Part shown: one piece after another, positions 19,401-27,925 of the stretch | Position numbering within the stretch: position 1 is the first letter of the stretch | Layout of the letters: every line of letters starts with the position of its first letter | From: Asaia bogorensis | GTDB taxonomy: Bacteria > Pseudomonadota > Alphaproteobacteria > Reyranellales > Reyranellaceae | DNA length: 64,000 bases | NCBI GenBank assembly: GCA_945889625.1 | Contig: CAMDCE010000002.1 | Coordinates: 62,001 to 126,000, forward strand | Reading direction: 5' to 3' | Notes under the pieces: generated by a model | The model's input: the letters and a program-made list of their open reading frames with translations, nothing else | What the model was told of the DNA's origin: nothing | Database searches by the model: none | Translations under genes and position numbers: made by a program

Positions 19401-19991
19401 CTCGCGCCTTCCCAGCCATTGCCCGATGAGGCCGCGGCCGAGCCGGCCGCCTTCAGCCCCCTTGCAGCCGACGACGGACAACGCTTCAAGCGCGGTCTGC
19501 TGATCCACGAATTGCTGCAGCACCTGCCGATGCTGGCGCCGACGGAACGCGAGGCCGCGGCGCGCCGCTTCCTTGGCCAGCCGGCGCGCGGACTCTCAGC
19601 CGACCAGGTCGAGCAGTGGACGCGCGAGGCGCTGGCCGTTACCGAGGCGCCCGGGCACGCCGCGCTCTTCGCGCCCGGCTCGCACGCCGAGGTGGCGCTG
19701 ATCGGCACGATCGCCACACCACGCGGCAGCTTCACGGTCAGCGGCCAGGTCGATCGACTCGCGGTGTTGGACGCTGAAGTGCTGATCGTCGACTACAAGA
19801 CCAACCGGCCGCCGCCCGAACAGGTTGCAGGCGTGGCGCTCGCCTATCGCCGCCAGCTCGCGCTCTATCGCGCACTGCTCAAGGAGATTTATCCCGATCG
19901 CACCGTGCGGGCTTTTTTGCTGTGGACAGCAGCGCCGCGGCTGATGGAAATCGATACAAAAACCCTAGATAAATCAATGCCTTATGCCTAA
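16479..19991 (+). CDS. addA: AddA helicase-nuclease subunit
   Basis: ATP-dependent 3'-5' helicase and nuclease of AddAB, 1170 residues. UvrD-type motifs in order: Walker A ANAGTGKTKVLTDRVARLLL (about 30), motif Ia LCLTFTKAAAAEM, Walker B VLVDEAQDTNPDQWEVI (about 407), motif III VGDTKQSIFSFQRADP, then TVHAAKGLQAPVVYLP and LLYVAMTRAEDRLYVG. The C-terminal RecB-like nuclease has GQVDRL and IVDYKTNRPP. It ends the tsaE-addA string; the 106 bases before trxA carry that gene's leader. Confidence 0.97.
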   Translation: MSTVTDSRRIASDAQRRATSPATSAWVEANAGTGKTKVLTDRVARLLLAGVRPERILCLTFTKAAAAEMRNRLAGQLGRWALADNAKLDEEITKLIDRAPEEDERVIARRLFARVLDAPGGINILTIHAFCQALLKRFPLEAGVAPGFEVLDEGDAATLLSQAENDQMEALAQSDAPPALRDALAAVAGHVSMTEYTELMARLLGERAWLLSRIGDKAGLAREQARLAKALGVGAKDTEAAILSSACTEAAFDAKLLRLAAKALARGTPREVTRSEAILRWLDHEEVERPAGLDAYCKAFFTQQGKILDRLATKAALKEMPTLANVLRAEAERITAVLDHANGAALVERTMALLRLGLDIVERYARAKHRRGALDYDDLIVATRRLLESADGAAWVLYKLDGGIDHVLVDEAQDTNPDQWEVISRLTEEFFAGAGAVERNRTVFAVGDTKQSIFSFQRADPRKLKEMRETFVDRTRSIARELRQVHLEVSFRSTKAVLDAVDWVFSQPDAMRGLADAEEGEVVHLTAREGQPGHVELWPVVEARPSDANTTDLGPRSDTTSAPHERLARLIALHAKGLIGNERRASTGELLHPGHFMVLVRRRNAFVRALVKELKRVEIDVAGVDRLNLGEELAIQDLLALARFVLLPQDDLNLACLLKSPLVGLDEEALFELAHGRKGHLWRALRGRAENPRFAAAHARLAAWLARADFTTPFDFFAETLGPEGGRVRFLERLGKEAADPIDELLSRALQYQRAESGSLQGFLRWFEAGGGEIKRDLDQNRRREVRILTVHAAKGLQAPVVYLPDTTRVPRGTDRLLVAEDGAARLWLPRADDANEAAREWRKRVQERALDEQNRLLYVAMTRAEDRLYVGGWVKKNKQDAGCWHERIATGLAASTDPKCSIIGVLPPLRAIAHTFDFTAELGDDGWTGEGFQLVGDGKVSLPAQAELPISTEAKLPPWSRAPAPAEPDPPAPLAPSQPLPDEAAAEPAAFSPLAADDGQRFKRGLLIHELLQHLPMLAPTEREAAARRFLGQPARGLSADQVEQWTREALAVTEAPGHAALFAPGSHAEVALIGTIATPRGSFTVSGQVDRLAVLDAEVLIVDYKTNRPPPEQVAGVALAYRRQLALYRALLKEIYPDRTVRAFLLWTAAPRLMEIDTKTLDKSMPYA

Positions 19992-20097
19992 GTAGTCGAA
20001 GCGCCCGGCCTTGACGGACGGGGTGGGGCTTCCTACGTTCTGGCCAAGGGCGCCGCCGGTCCATCGACCGGCCTGTACTTTTTTGGGAGAACCCACC

Positions 20098-20418
20098 ATG
20101 ACCGTCAAAGCAACCGACGCCTCCTTCGAGCAGGAAGTCCTGAAGTCCGACACGCCCGTCCTCGTCGACTTCTGGGCCGAGTGGTGCGGTCCCTGCCGCA
20201 TGATCGGCCCGTCGCTCGAGGACATCGCCAAGGACATGGACGGCAAGCTCAAGGTGGTGAAGGTCAATATCGACGAGAACCCGATGGTGCCGACGCGCTA
20301 CGGCGTGCGCTCGATTCCCACGCTGCTGCTGTTCAAGAACGGCCAGGTCGCGGCGACCAAGATCGGCGCCGAGCCGAAGCAGAAGCTGGTGAGCTGGATC
20401 AACACCGCCATCGCCTAG
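20098..20418 (+). CDS. trxA: Thioredoxin
   Basis: Classic 106-residue cytosolic thioredoxin. Active site WCGPC with C30 and C33, buried Asp in VDFWAEWC, and the cis-Pro in [11 protein letters not shown]. The ATG at 20098 is preceded by GGGAGA. The order addA-trxA-folC-accD is familiar in alphaproteobacteria. The gene converges on folC with six bases between stops and no visible terminator. Confidence 0.98.
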   Translation: MTVKATDASFEQEVLKSDTPVLVDFWAEWCGPCRMIGPSLEDIAKDMDGKLKVVKVNIDENPMVPTRYGVRSIPTLLLFKNGQVAATKIGAEPKQKLVSWINTAIA

Positions 20419-20424
20419 GGATCT

Positions 20425-21726
20425 TCAACCGTTGCGGGCCAACACGGTTCCCGCGAGGTAGAGCGAACCACAGATGAGAACGCGCATCGGCGCGGGCTGG
20501 GTGGCCAACAGGTCCTCCAGCGCCGCGCCGATGTCGTTTGCGGGCACGCAATCGAGGCCGACCTCGGCTGCCCGGGCGGTGGCTTCGGCCGGCGTGTAGG
20601 CGCTATGGCCCTCGGGGAACGGAACGGCACGTGCGGCAACGGCATGGCGCGCCAGCGGCCGCAGGAAACCTGAGGCGTCCTTGGTGGTCTGCATCGCGAA
20701 CACCAGGTAGAGGGGCAGCGGCGCCGGCTCCTTCGCCCAGTCGCTCGCCATCCGGCCGAGCGCCAGCCCGCAATCCTCGTTGTGCCCGCCGTCGAGCCAC
20801 AATTCGCTGCCGGGCGGCAAGGCTTCGACCAGCGGCCCGCGCTTGAGCTTCTGCAGCCGGGCCGGCCATTCGACCGATGCCAGGCCTTTGCGGACCGCGA
20901 CGTCGTCGATGCGGAAGTTGGCCGCGCGCAGGCGCTCGATGCAGGCCACGGCCGTGGCGGCATTGTCGAGCTGATGGGCGCCGGCCAGTGCCGGCGCCGG
21001 CAGGTCGAGACTCATCAGATCGCTTTCGTAGGCGAAGCCGGAAGCGGTCGGCGTCACTTGCCATTCGCGGCCCATGCGGAACAAAGGCGCCGCGAGCTTC
21101 GCCGCCTCGGCCGCGATCACCGCCGCCGGCACCTCGCGCTGCCGGCCGATCACCGCCGGCACGGTGCGTTTGAGGATGCCCGCTTTCTCACCCGCTATGC
21201 TCTCGAGCTTGTCGCCCAGGAAGCCCGTGTGGTCGTAGCCGATCGGCGTGATGGCCGAGAGTGCCGGCTCGACCACGTTGGTGGTGTCGAGACGACCGCC
21301 CATGCCGACCTCGATGATGCAGAGGTCGGCCGGGACGCGGGCGAAAGCGAGAAAAGCCGCCACCGTGGTGATTTCGAAGAAAGTGATAGGCCGACCGCCA
21401 TTGGCCTCCTCGCATTCCGTCAGGATATTGTCGAGCGTGCCGTCGTCGATCAGGCGGCCGGCCACCCGGATGCGCTCGTTGAAGCGCACGAGATGGGGCG
21501 AGGTGTAGACATGAGCGCGGCAGCCTGCCGCCTCGGCCATGGCGCGGAGATAGGCGACCAGCGAGCCCTTGCCGTTGGTGCCGGCAACATGGACGACCGG
21601 CGGCAACCGCAAGTGCGGCGAGCCCAGTGCCTTGAGCAGTCGTTCGGTTCGCCCCAGTTCAAGGTCGATCAGCCGCGGGTGGAGCCGCATGAGGCGCTCC
21701 AGGAGCGGATCGGTCACGTCAGCCAT
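20425..21726 (-). CDS. folC: Bifunctional folylpolyglutamate/dihydrofolate synthase
   Basis: Adds glutamate to dihydropteroate and to folates, using ATP. 433 residues with Mur-ligase-like signature: P-loop HVAGTNGKGSLVAYL (about 45-59), SPHLVRFNERI, FEITTVAAFLAF, IIEVGMGGRLDTTNVV, and the C-terminal WLDGGHNEDCG. It lies 13 bases after accD on the same strand, the usual accD-folC pair. The terminal part is ordinary in length; no oddities. Confidence 0.96.
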   Translation of the reverse strand: MADVTDPLLERLMRLHPRLIDLELGRTERLLKALGSPHLRLPPVVHVAGTNGKGSLVAYLRAMAEAAGCRAHVYTSPHLVRFNERIRVAGRLIDDGTLDNILTECEEANGGRPITFFEITTVAAFLAFARVPADLCIIEVGMGGRLDTTNVVEPALSAITPIGYDHTGFLGDKLESIAGEKAGILKRTVPAVIGRQREVPAAVIAAEAAKLAAPLFRMGREWQVTPTASGFAYESDLMSLDLPAPALAGAHQLDNAATAVACIERLRAANFRIDDVAVRKGLASVEWPARLQKLKRGPLVEALPPGSELWLDGGHNEDCGLALGRMASDWAKEPAPLPLYLVFAMQTTKDASGFLRPLARHAVAARAVPFPEGHSAYTPAEATARAAEVGLDCVPANDIGAALEDLLATQPAPMRVLICGSLYLAGTVLARNG

Positions 21727-21739
21727 GACGACGGAAGCT

Positions 21740-22633
21740 TCAGCGGACCGCGACAGCGAGGCCGCGGCCCTCGGAGAGCACAGGATCCATCAGGAGCGAG
21801 ACCAGCCGGATCAGCGTCTCGCGCAGCTTGTGGCGGTGCACGACGGCATCGACCATGCCGTGCTCCAGCAGATACTCCGAGCGCTGGAAGCCTTCCGGCA
21901 GTTCCTGGCGGATCGTGTCCTGTATGACGCGCGGCCCGGCGAAGCCGATGATGGCGTCGGGCTCGGCGATATGGACGTCGCCCAGCATGGCGAACGAGGC
22001 CGACACGCCGCCGGTCGTGGGGTCGGTCAGCACCACGATGTAGGGCAGGCCCGCTTCCTTGACCTTGCGTACGGCGATGGTGGTGCGGGTGAGCTGCATC
22101 AGCGACAGGATGCCTTCCTGCATGCGGGCCCCGCCCGACGCCGAGAAGACGATTAGCGGCGCCTTGCGCGCGACGGCAAGGTCGGCCGCCATCACCAGCC
22201 CCTCGCCGACCGCGGTGCCCATCGAGCCGCCCATGAAGCCGAAATCGAGCAGTGCCAGGACGGCGATGCGCCCGCCCAGCGGACCGCTGGCCACTATCAG
22301 GGCGTCGCTGGACGAGCCGTCGGACTTGCCCTGCGCCTCTTTCAGCTGGGCGTCGTAGCGCTTGGTGTGGCGGAACTTCAGCGGGTCGGCGGTCACCTTG
22401 GGCAACGGGTGCAGCTCGTACTTGCCCTCGTCGAACAGGAACGGCAGCCGCTTGGTCGGCCGCACGCGCATGTGGTGTCCGCAATGGCTGCAGACCTCCT
22501 GGTTGGCCTCCCAATCGCGCATGAACAGCATCTGTTCGCACTTGGGGCATTTCAGCCAGAGATTCTCCGGTGCTTCCTTGCGCGTGACGAGGGCGCGGAG
22601 CTTCGGCCGGACGAAATTGGTCAGCCAGTTCAT
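21740..22633 (-). CDS. accD: Acetyl-CoA carboxylase carboxyltransferase subunit beta
   Basis: Beta subunit of the carboxyltransferase that makes malonyl-CoA for fatty-acid synthesis. 297 residues from the ATG at 22633 ([11 protein letters not shown]), which matches family starts. The N-terminal zinc ribbon has CPKC and CSHC pairs (about residues 28-50). Crotonase-like motifs include [20 protein letters not shown] and the GGARMQEG segment. In many alphaproteobacteria accD directly follows trpA; here a peptidase and a metallo-hydrolase separate them. Confidence 0.97.
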   Translation of the reverse strand: MNWLTNFVRPKLRALVTRKEAPENLWLKCPKCEQMLFMRDWEANQEVCSHCGHHMRVRPTKRLPFLFDEGKYELHPLPKVTADPLKFRHTKRYDAQLKEAQGKSDGSSSDALIVASGPLGGRIAVLALLDFGFMGGSMGTAVGEGLVMAADLAVARKAPLIVFSASGGARMQEGILSLMQLTRTTIAVRKVKEAGLPYIVVLTDPTTGGVSASFAMLGDVHIAEPDAIIGFAGPRVIQDTIRQELPEGFQRSEYLLEHGMVDAVVHRHKLRETLIRLVSLLMDPVLSEGRGLAVAVR

Positions 22634-22670
22634 GGCGGCGGTATCGCACGAATGCGGGATTGGGCCAAGA

Positions 22671-23885
22671 TCACCGGTAGAAGGCACCAAAGGGCGGGAC
22701 GATGTCCTGAGGTTTCTTCACCTCGCAGAACAATTTTTTCGCCCGGTAGTGGGCGCAAAGCTTCCGGGCCGCGTCGGGTTCGAGATCGGCGATTATCGCG
22801 GCCTGGCGGGTGGCGTTGTTGGCCGTGACCGGCAGTATCCATTCCTTGCCCAGGCGACTGACGCCGAGCGTCGAGAGTTCGGCCTGGCCGACGTCGAAGG
22901 TCTGCCGTGCCGTTCGCCAGTCGCCGTAGGTGCCGAGCCAGGCCGCGTCGCCCGGCATGTCGTAGCGGATCTGGCCGCACTCCTGCTGGCTCAGCACGGT
23001 CGCGGGGCCGCCGCCGCCGTTGCGCAGCTGCCAGACTTTCGGCCGGTTGCCGCCGGTCTTGAGCAGATAGGCCTCGTCGAGCAGCCGGATGATGAACTCG
23101 TCGCGCAGGTCGCCACGGCGGAAGCCCAGCGCCACGGCGACCAGCCGACGCCCGTCGCGCACCGCGCTGCCCACGATGTTGAAGCCGGAGGAACAGACGA
23201 AGCCGGTCTTCAGCCCGTCGGCATAGGGCGAATAGAGATCGAGAAACTTGATGCCAGGGCCGATCTTCTGTTTGCCCAGCAAGAAGTCGCGGGTCTGGAA
23301 GTAACCATAATATTGCGGGAAGTCGCGGACCGCCGCCATGCCGAGCAAGGCGAGATCGCGCGCCGTGCTGAGCTGTCCGGCGGCGGGCAGGCCGTTGGCG
23401 TTGTGATACTGCGTGGCGTTCATGCCGAGCCGCGCCGCAGTTTCCGTCATGCGCACGGCGAAGGCTGCTTCGGAGCCCGAGATCAGTTCGCCGAAGGCCG
23501 TCGCCACATCGTTGGCCGAGCGCGCCACCAGGGCCTGCAGGCCCTGATCGACCGTTATCGTCTGGCCGGGCGCTACGGCGAGCTTCGACGGTGGCTTGGC
23601 GCGAGCGACTTCGGTGAAGGGTAACGGGCTTGCCGCAGTGAGGCGGCCGGCCTTCAACTCCTCGAAGACGATGTAGGCGGTCATGATCTTGGTGAGCGAC
23701 GCGGGATACCAGAATGCGCCGGCATCGCGCTGCAGCAGCGTCTCGCCGGTCGCGGTGTCGACCACCACATAGGGGCCGGCCATCACGGGCCCGGAGGGCG
23801 AGGAAACCGGGCCGATCTGGGCGGTGGCGGGAACCGCAAATAAGCCCAGCAGACCGGGGAGACACAGCAGGAAACGCAGCTTCAT
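22671..23885 (-). CDS. D-alanyl-D-alanine carboxypeptidase (PBP5/DacA family)
   Basis: Periplasmic class C penicillin-binding protein that trims the terminal D-Ala of peptidoglycan stems. 404 residues: signal peptide (cleavage near AVPATAQ, residue 23), S11 peptidase domain with SLTK (nucleophile about Ser64), SAN (about 123-125) and DGLKTGF as the KTG box, then a C-terminal region of about 130 residues. I see no amphipathic membrane anchor like that of E. coli PBP5. It reads toward accD, 37 bases away, and may share its transcript. Confidence 0.93.
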   Translation of the reverse strand: MKLRFLLCLPGLLGLFAVPATAQIGPVSSPSGPVMAGPYVVVDTATGETLLQRDAGAFWYPASLTKIMTAYIVFEELKAGRLTAASPLPFTEVARAKPPSKLAVAPGQTITVDQGLQALVARSANDVATAFGELISGSEAAFAVRMTETAARLGMNATQYHNANGLPAAGQLSTARDLALLGMAAVRDFPQYYGYFQTRDFLLGKQKIGPGIKFLDLYSPYADGLKTGFVCSSGFNIVGSAVRDGRRLVAVALGFRRGDLRDEFIIRLLDEAYLLKTGGNRPKVWQLRNGGGGPATVLSQQECGQIRYDMPGDAAWLGTYGDWRTARQTFDVGQAELSTLGVSRLGKEWILPVTANNATRQAAIIADLEPDAARKLCAHYRAKKLFCEVKKPQDIVPPFGAFYR

Positions 23886-23956
23886 CGTCGACTACGCATG
23901 AGGGATACGCAGCATACGCCCTTCCGTTCGCGTGCGGGAGGCATTAGATCGGTCCC

Positions 23957-24613
23957 ATGATCAAGGTCATGATCGCTCCCGTCACGCCGTTTCAGCAGAA
24001 TTGTTCCATCGTCTGGTGCTCGGAAACCATGGAGGGTACCGCCGTTGATCCCGGCGGCGACTTCGACATGCTGAAGGACGCCATCGACGAGCAGGGCATC
24101 AAGGTCACCAAGGTGCTGCTGACGCACGGTCATGTCGACCACGCCTCGGCCGCCGGCACCATGGCGGAGCATTACGGCGTGAAGATCGAGGGGCCGCACA
24201 AGGACGACCTGTTTCTGATCGAGGGTTTGGCCGAGTCGGGTCGCAAATACAATTTCCCGGCCTACAAGCCCTTCGTGCCCGACCGCTGGCTGGAAGGCGG
24301 CGAGACCGTGAGCCTGGGCAAACAGACCTTCGACGTGGTGCATTGTCCCGGCCACACGCCGGGTCATGTCGTGTTCGTGCACAAGCCGGCGAAAATCGCC
24401 TTCGTCGGCGATGTGCTGTTCCGCGGCTCGATCGGCCGCACCGATTTCCCGCGCGGCAATCACGAGCAGCTTCTGAATTCGATCCGCAAGAGGCTGTGGC
24501 CGCTGGGCGACGACATTCAGTTCGTGCCGGGTCACGGCCAGACCTCGACCTTCGGCTGGGAACGCAAAACCAACTCCTTCGTGGCCGACCTGTTGTTCGA
24601 CGACGACGAGTAG
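23957..24613 (+). CDS. MBL-fold metallo-hydrolase, glyoxalase II-like
   Basis: Single-domain metallo-beta-lactamase-fold protein of 218 residues. Metal motif THGHVDHASAA (about 54-64), further His in CPGHTPGHVVF, Asp in FVGDVLF, and terminal His in VPGHGQTS. The closest broad group is YcbL/GloB-like hydrolases acting on thioesters such as S-lactoylglutathione; the substrate-binding C-domain of true GloB is absent. It is divergent from dacA and converges on trpA with four bases between stops. Substrate is unknown. Confidence 0.9.
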   Translation: MIKVMIAPVTPFQQNCSIVWCSETMEGTAVDPGGDFDMLKDAIDEQGIKVTKVLLTHGHVDHASAAGTMAEHYGVKIEGPHKDDLFLIEGLAESGRKYNFPAYKPFVPDRWLEGGETVSLGKQTFDVVHCPGHTPGHVVFVHKPAKIAFVGDVLFRGSIGRTDFPRGNHEQLLNSIRKRLWPLGDDIQFVPGHGQTSTFGWERKTNSFVADLLFDDDE

Positions 24614-24617
24614 CCGC

Positions 24618-25451
24618 CTAGGCCTTGCGCACGCTGCGCACGCCGTCGGCCAGCGACTTCACGAACTCCAATACTCCCGGCACCAGGTCGGGCCTGGCGC
24701 GGCCCTTGTCGTCGAGGCCGGCCTTCACGCGATCGACGATGGCCGTGCCGACCACGGCGGCATCGGCGTGGCGAGCCACGGCCGCGGCCTGATCGGGAGT
24801 CCTGATGCCGAAGCCCACGCCCACCGGCAGCTTGGTGTGGCGCCTGATGCGCTCGACATGGGAGCGCACGGTCTCCTCGGTCGCCGACTTGGTGCCGGTG
24901 ATGCCCAGCACCGAGACGAAATAGACGAAGCCCGCCGAATATTTCAGCACCGCCGGCAGGCGCGCGTCATCGGTCGTGGGCGCGGTCAGCAGCACGGTGT
25001 CAAGGCCGTTGGCAGTCGCATGCGGCTTCAGCTCGTCGGCCTCTTCGGGCGGCAGATCGACCAGAATGAAACCATCGACGCCTGCGACGGCCGCTTCCTT
25101 GCAGAACTTCTCGGCGCCGCGCTGGTAGACGAGATTGTAGTAGCCCATCAGCAGGATGGGGGTCGCGTCGTCGCCGGTCTCCTTGCGAAAGCGCCGCACC
25201 ATCTCGAACGTGCCATCGACCGTCATGCCGGCCTTGAGCGCGCGCTGGCCAGCGAGCTGGATCGAAGGGCCGTCGGCCATCGGATCGGTGAACGGCATGC
25301 CGAGTTCGATCAGGTCGGCGCCGGCCGCCGGCAAGCCCTTCAGGATCTGGTAGCTGACGGCGGCATCGGGATCGCCGGCGCTGACATAGGCGATCAGCCC
25401 GGCGCGCTTGCTTGCCTTTAGGTCGGCAAAGCGCTTGGCGATACGGCTCAT
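24618..25451 (-). CDS. trpA: Tryptophan synthase alpha subunit
   Basis: Cleaves indole-3-glycerol phosphate to indole and glyceraldehyde-3-phosphate and passes indole to TrpB. 277 residues, TIM barrel with AYVSAGDPD, the catalytic Glu in DLIELGMPFTDPMADGP, and the phosphate-binding GFGIRTPDQA. Its ATG overlaps the trpB stop by ATGA, so the two are coupled. Nothing unusual. Confidence 0.98.
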   Translation of the reverse strand: MSRIAKRFADLKASKRAGLIAYVSAGDPDAAVSYQILKGLPAAGADLIELGMPFTDPMADGPSIQLAGQRALKAGMTVDGTFEMVRRFRKETGDDATPILLMGYYNLVYQRGAEKFCKEAAVAGVDGFILVDLPPEEADELKPHATANGLDTVLLTAPTTDDARLPAVLKYSAGFVYFVSVLGITGTKSATEETVRSHVERIRRHTKLPVGVGFGIRTPDQAAAVARHADAAVVGTAIVDRVKAGLDDKGRARPDLVPGVLEFVKSLADGVRSVRKA

Positions 25452-26665
25452 CAGAGCTTGATCCCCATGCGCGCGGCGATCTGCGGCACGTCCTTGTCGC
25501 CTCGGCCGGAGAGATTCATGACCAGCAAATTGTCCTTCGGCAACGTCGGCGCGAGCGTCATCACATGAGCGAGTGCATGCGCGGATTCGAGCGCCGGAAT
25601 GATGCCTTCGAGCTTGCAGAGCAGCTGGAAGGCCGCGACCGCTTCGTCGTCCGTGGCCGAGACATACTCGACGCGACCCAGCTCCTTCAGCCAGGAATGC
25701 TCGGGTCCGATGCCGGGATAATCGAGGCCTGCCGAGATCGAATGCGCCTCCTGGATTTGGCCTTCTTTGTCCTGCAGCAGATAGGTGCGGTTGCCGTGCA
25801 GCACGCCTGGGCGGCCGCCGGTCAAGGACGCCGCATGCTCACCGCTCTCCAGGCCCCTGCCGGCGGCTTCGACGCCGATGATGCGCACGGCCTTGTCGTC
25901 GAGGAAGGGATGGAACAGGCCCATGGCGTTCGAGCCGCCGCCGATGCAGGCGACCAGCGTATCGGGCAGCCTGCCTTCGGCTTCCATCATCTGGGCGCGC
26001 GTCTCGTTGCCGATCACACACTGGAAGTCGCGCACCATCGCCGGGTAGGGATGCGGGCCCGCCACCGTGCCGATGCAGTAGAAGGTCGTCTCGCAGGTCG
26101 CCACCCAATCTCGCAGCGCCTCGTTCATGGCGTCCTTGAGCGTCGACGCGCCCGACGTCACCGGCCGCACCTCCGCCCCCAGCATCTTCATGCGAAAGAC
26201 GTTCGGCGCCTGGCGATCGACGTCGACCGAGCCCATGAACACCACGCAGGGAAGATCGAACAGCGCGCAGGCCGTCGCCGTCGCGACGCCGTGCTGGCCG
26301 GCGCCGGTTTCGGCGATGACCCGCGTCTTGCCCATGCGCTTGGCCATCAACACCTGGCCCAGCACGTTGTTGATCTTGTGGCTGCCGGTGTGATTGAGCT
26401 CGTCGCGCTTCAGGTAGACCTTGGCGCCGCCGAGATGCCTGGTCAGGCGTGCGGCGTAATAGAGCGGGCTGGGGCGGCCGGCGTAGTGCGCCAACAAATA
26501 ATCGAGCTCGCGCTGGAACGCAGGATCGGCCTTGGCGTCGTTATAGGCCTTCTCCAGCTCGAGAATGAGCGGCATCAGCGTTTCGGCGACATAGCGGCCG
26601 CCGAAAATGCCAAAATGCCCGCGCTCGTCGGGGCCGGTGCGAAAACTGTTGGGAGCCGTTGCCAT
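25451..26665 (-). CDS. trpB: Tryptophan synthase beta subunit
   Basis: PLP enzyme that joins indole and serine to tryptophan. 404 residues. The Schiff-base Lys is K97 in [11 protein letters not shown], the catalytic Glu is in [11 protein letters not shown], and the phosphate loop is GGGSNA. It follows the RidA gene by 58 bases and overlaps trpA by one base. A RidA gene directly in front of two PLP-dependent steps fits the family's role of clearing enamine intermediates. Confidence 0.98.
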   Translation of the reverse strand: MATAPNSFRTGPDERGHFGIFGGRYVAETLMPLILELEKAYNDAKADPAFQRELDYLLAHYAGRPSPLYYAARLTRHLGGAKVYLKRDELNHTGSHKINNVLGQVLMAKRMGKTRVIAETGAGQHGVATATACALFDLPCVVFMGSVDVDRQAPNVFRMKMLGAEVRPVTSGASTLKDAMNEALRDWVATCETTFYCIGTVAGPHPYPAMVRDFQCVIGNETRAQMMEAEGRLPDTLVACIGGGSNAMGLFHPFLDDKAVRIIGVEAAGRGLESGEHAASLTGGRPGVLHGNRTYLLQDKEGQIQEAHSISAGLDYPGIGPEHSWLKELGRVEYVSATDDEAVAAFQLLCKLEGIIPALESAHALAHVMTLAPTLPKDNLLVMNLSGRGDKDVPQIAARMGIKL

Positions 26666-26723
26666 CGCTGTTCCTGTCGGGACGGGCGACTTAGCAGTCC
26701 CGACAGGGGTCGGTCAAAGAGGC

Positions 26724-27278
26724 CTACAACTTCTTTTTCTTGGCCGACTTCTTCTTGGTCTTGGCCGCAACCTTGCGCTTGGCAGCAGGTTTTGCCGCAG
26801 CAGCGCGCGGCGCCGGGCCATCCGAAATCTCGACGATCACCTCGACCTCGACCGGGATGCCGCGCGGCAGCGAGCCCATGCCGACCGCCGAGCGGGCGTG
26901 CCGGCCGCGATCGCCGAACACCTCGACGAACAGGTCGGAGCAGCCGTTGATCACTTCCGGCTGGCTGCCGAACTCCGACGTCGCGTTGACCATGCCCAGC
27001 ACCTTCACGATGCGTTTGACCCGATCGAGATCGCCAAGCTCGGCCTTCATCACGGCAATCAGGCTCAAGCCGGTCTCGCGGGCGTAGCCGTAACCCTGCT
27101 CGATCGTGAAGTCGCGGCCGAGCTTGCCCGTGGGCAACGGCTTGCCCGGCAGACCCGGTCCCTTGCCCGCGAGATACAGCAGATTGCCGGTGCGCACGGC
27201 GTTCACGTAGTTGGCCATCGGCGAGGTCGGTTTGGAAAGTTCGATGCCGAGTTCCTTCAGCCGCTGTTCGGTCTTCAT
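26724..27278 (-). CDS. RidA/YjgF-family protein with lysine-rich C-terminal tail
   Basis: The RidA family hydrolyses reactive enamine/imine intermediates released by PLP enzymes. Residues 1-155 form the trimer-type fold (MKTEQRLKELGIELSKPTSP start; GNLLYLAGKGPG; VNATSEFGSQPEVINGCSDL; SAVGMGSLPRGIPVEVEVIVE). The Arg of the catalytic site in archetypal RidA is not plain here, so it may belong to a Rid1-7 subgroup. From about residue 158 a tail of roughly 27 residues is almost only Ala, Lys, Pro (ending KKKSAKKKKL), like a nucleic-acid-binding basic tail. It lies between trpF and trpB. Confidence 0.9.
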   Translation of the reverse strand: MKTEQRLKELGIELSKPTSPMANYVNAVRTGNLLYLAGKGPGLPGKPLPTGKLGRDFTIEQGYGYARETGLSLIAVMKAELGDLDRVKRIVKVLGMVNATSEFGSQPEVINGCSDLFVEVFGDRGRHARSAVGMGSLPRGIPVEVEVIVEISDGPAPRAAAAKPAAKRKVAAKTKKKSAKKKKL

Positions 27279-27289
27279 GCCTGTCCTCC

Positions 27290-27925
27290 TCAAAGCGCCT
27301 TCACCCGATCGAGAAAGGCACGTATCAGCTCGACGGATTTCACACCCCGGCTCTTCTCGACGCCAGAGGAAACATCGACGGTGCGCGCACCCGTGACACG
27401 CACCGCTTCGCCGACGTTGCCCGGCGTCAGGCCACCGGCCAGTAACCACGGCAGCGGCACTTTGCGCCCGGAAAGAATCGTCCAGTCGAACGCCTTGGCG
27501 TTGCCGCCGGGCAGGATGCCGTCGGCGGTGTCGAACATCAGCCGGTCGGCGACGCCTGCGTAAGCGGTGATACCGCGTTCGACATCCCCGGGCCGCGCGA
27601 CCTTGATCACTTTCATCACCGGCTTGCCGGTCCGCGCCTTGATGGCCGCGACGCGCTCGGGCGTCTCCTCGCCGTGGAGCTGCAGCATGTCGAGCGCGCC
27701 CGTCGCCAGTCGCTCATCGAGCAGCGCCTCGTCGGGATCGACGAACAGGCCGACGCGCGTGACAGTCCTGGGCACAAGCGCGCCCAGGACTTTCAGAAGG
27801 GCGGTATCGATGTGGCGCGGCGAACGCGGATAGGTGGCAAACCCGACGTAGCGAGCGCCGCCCGCGACCGCGGCATCGACCGTTTCCGGCGTCGACAGGC
27901 CGCAAATCTTGGCTTCGACGGTCAT
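27290..27925 (-). CDS. trpF: Phosphoribosylanthranilate isomerase
   Basis: Third step enzyme of tryptophan synthesis, an Amadori rearrangement. 211 residues from ATG 27925: catalytic Cys in EAKICGLSTPE (residue about 7), LQLHGEE, and catalytic Asp in LMFDTADGILPGG; C-terminal phosphate loop LLAGGLTPGNV and VDVSSGVEKSRGVK. Its ATG overlaps the pyrF stop, tying tryptophan and pyrimidine genes. Eleven bases separate it from the RidA gene. Confidence 0.97.
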   Translation of the reverse strand: MTVEAKICGLSTPETVDAAVAGGARYVGFATYPRSPRHIDTALLKVLGALVPRTVTRVGLFVDPDEALLDERLATGALDMLQLHGEETPERVAAIKARTGKPVMKVIKVARPGDVERGITAYAGVADRLMFDTADGILPGGNAKAFDWTILSGRKVPLPWLLAGGLTPGNVGEAVRVTGARTVDVSSGVEKSRGVKSVELIRAFLDRVKAL

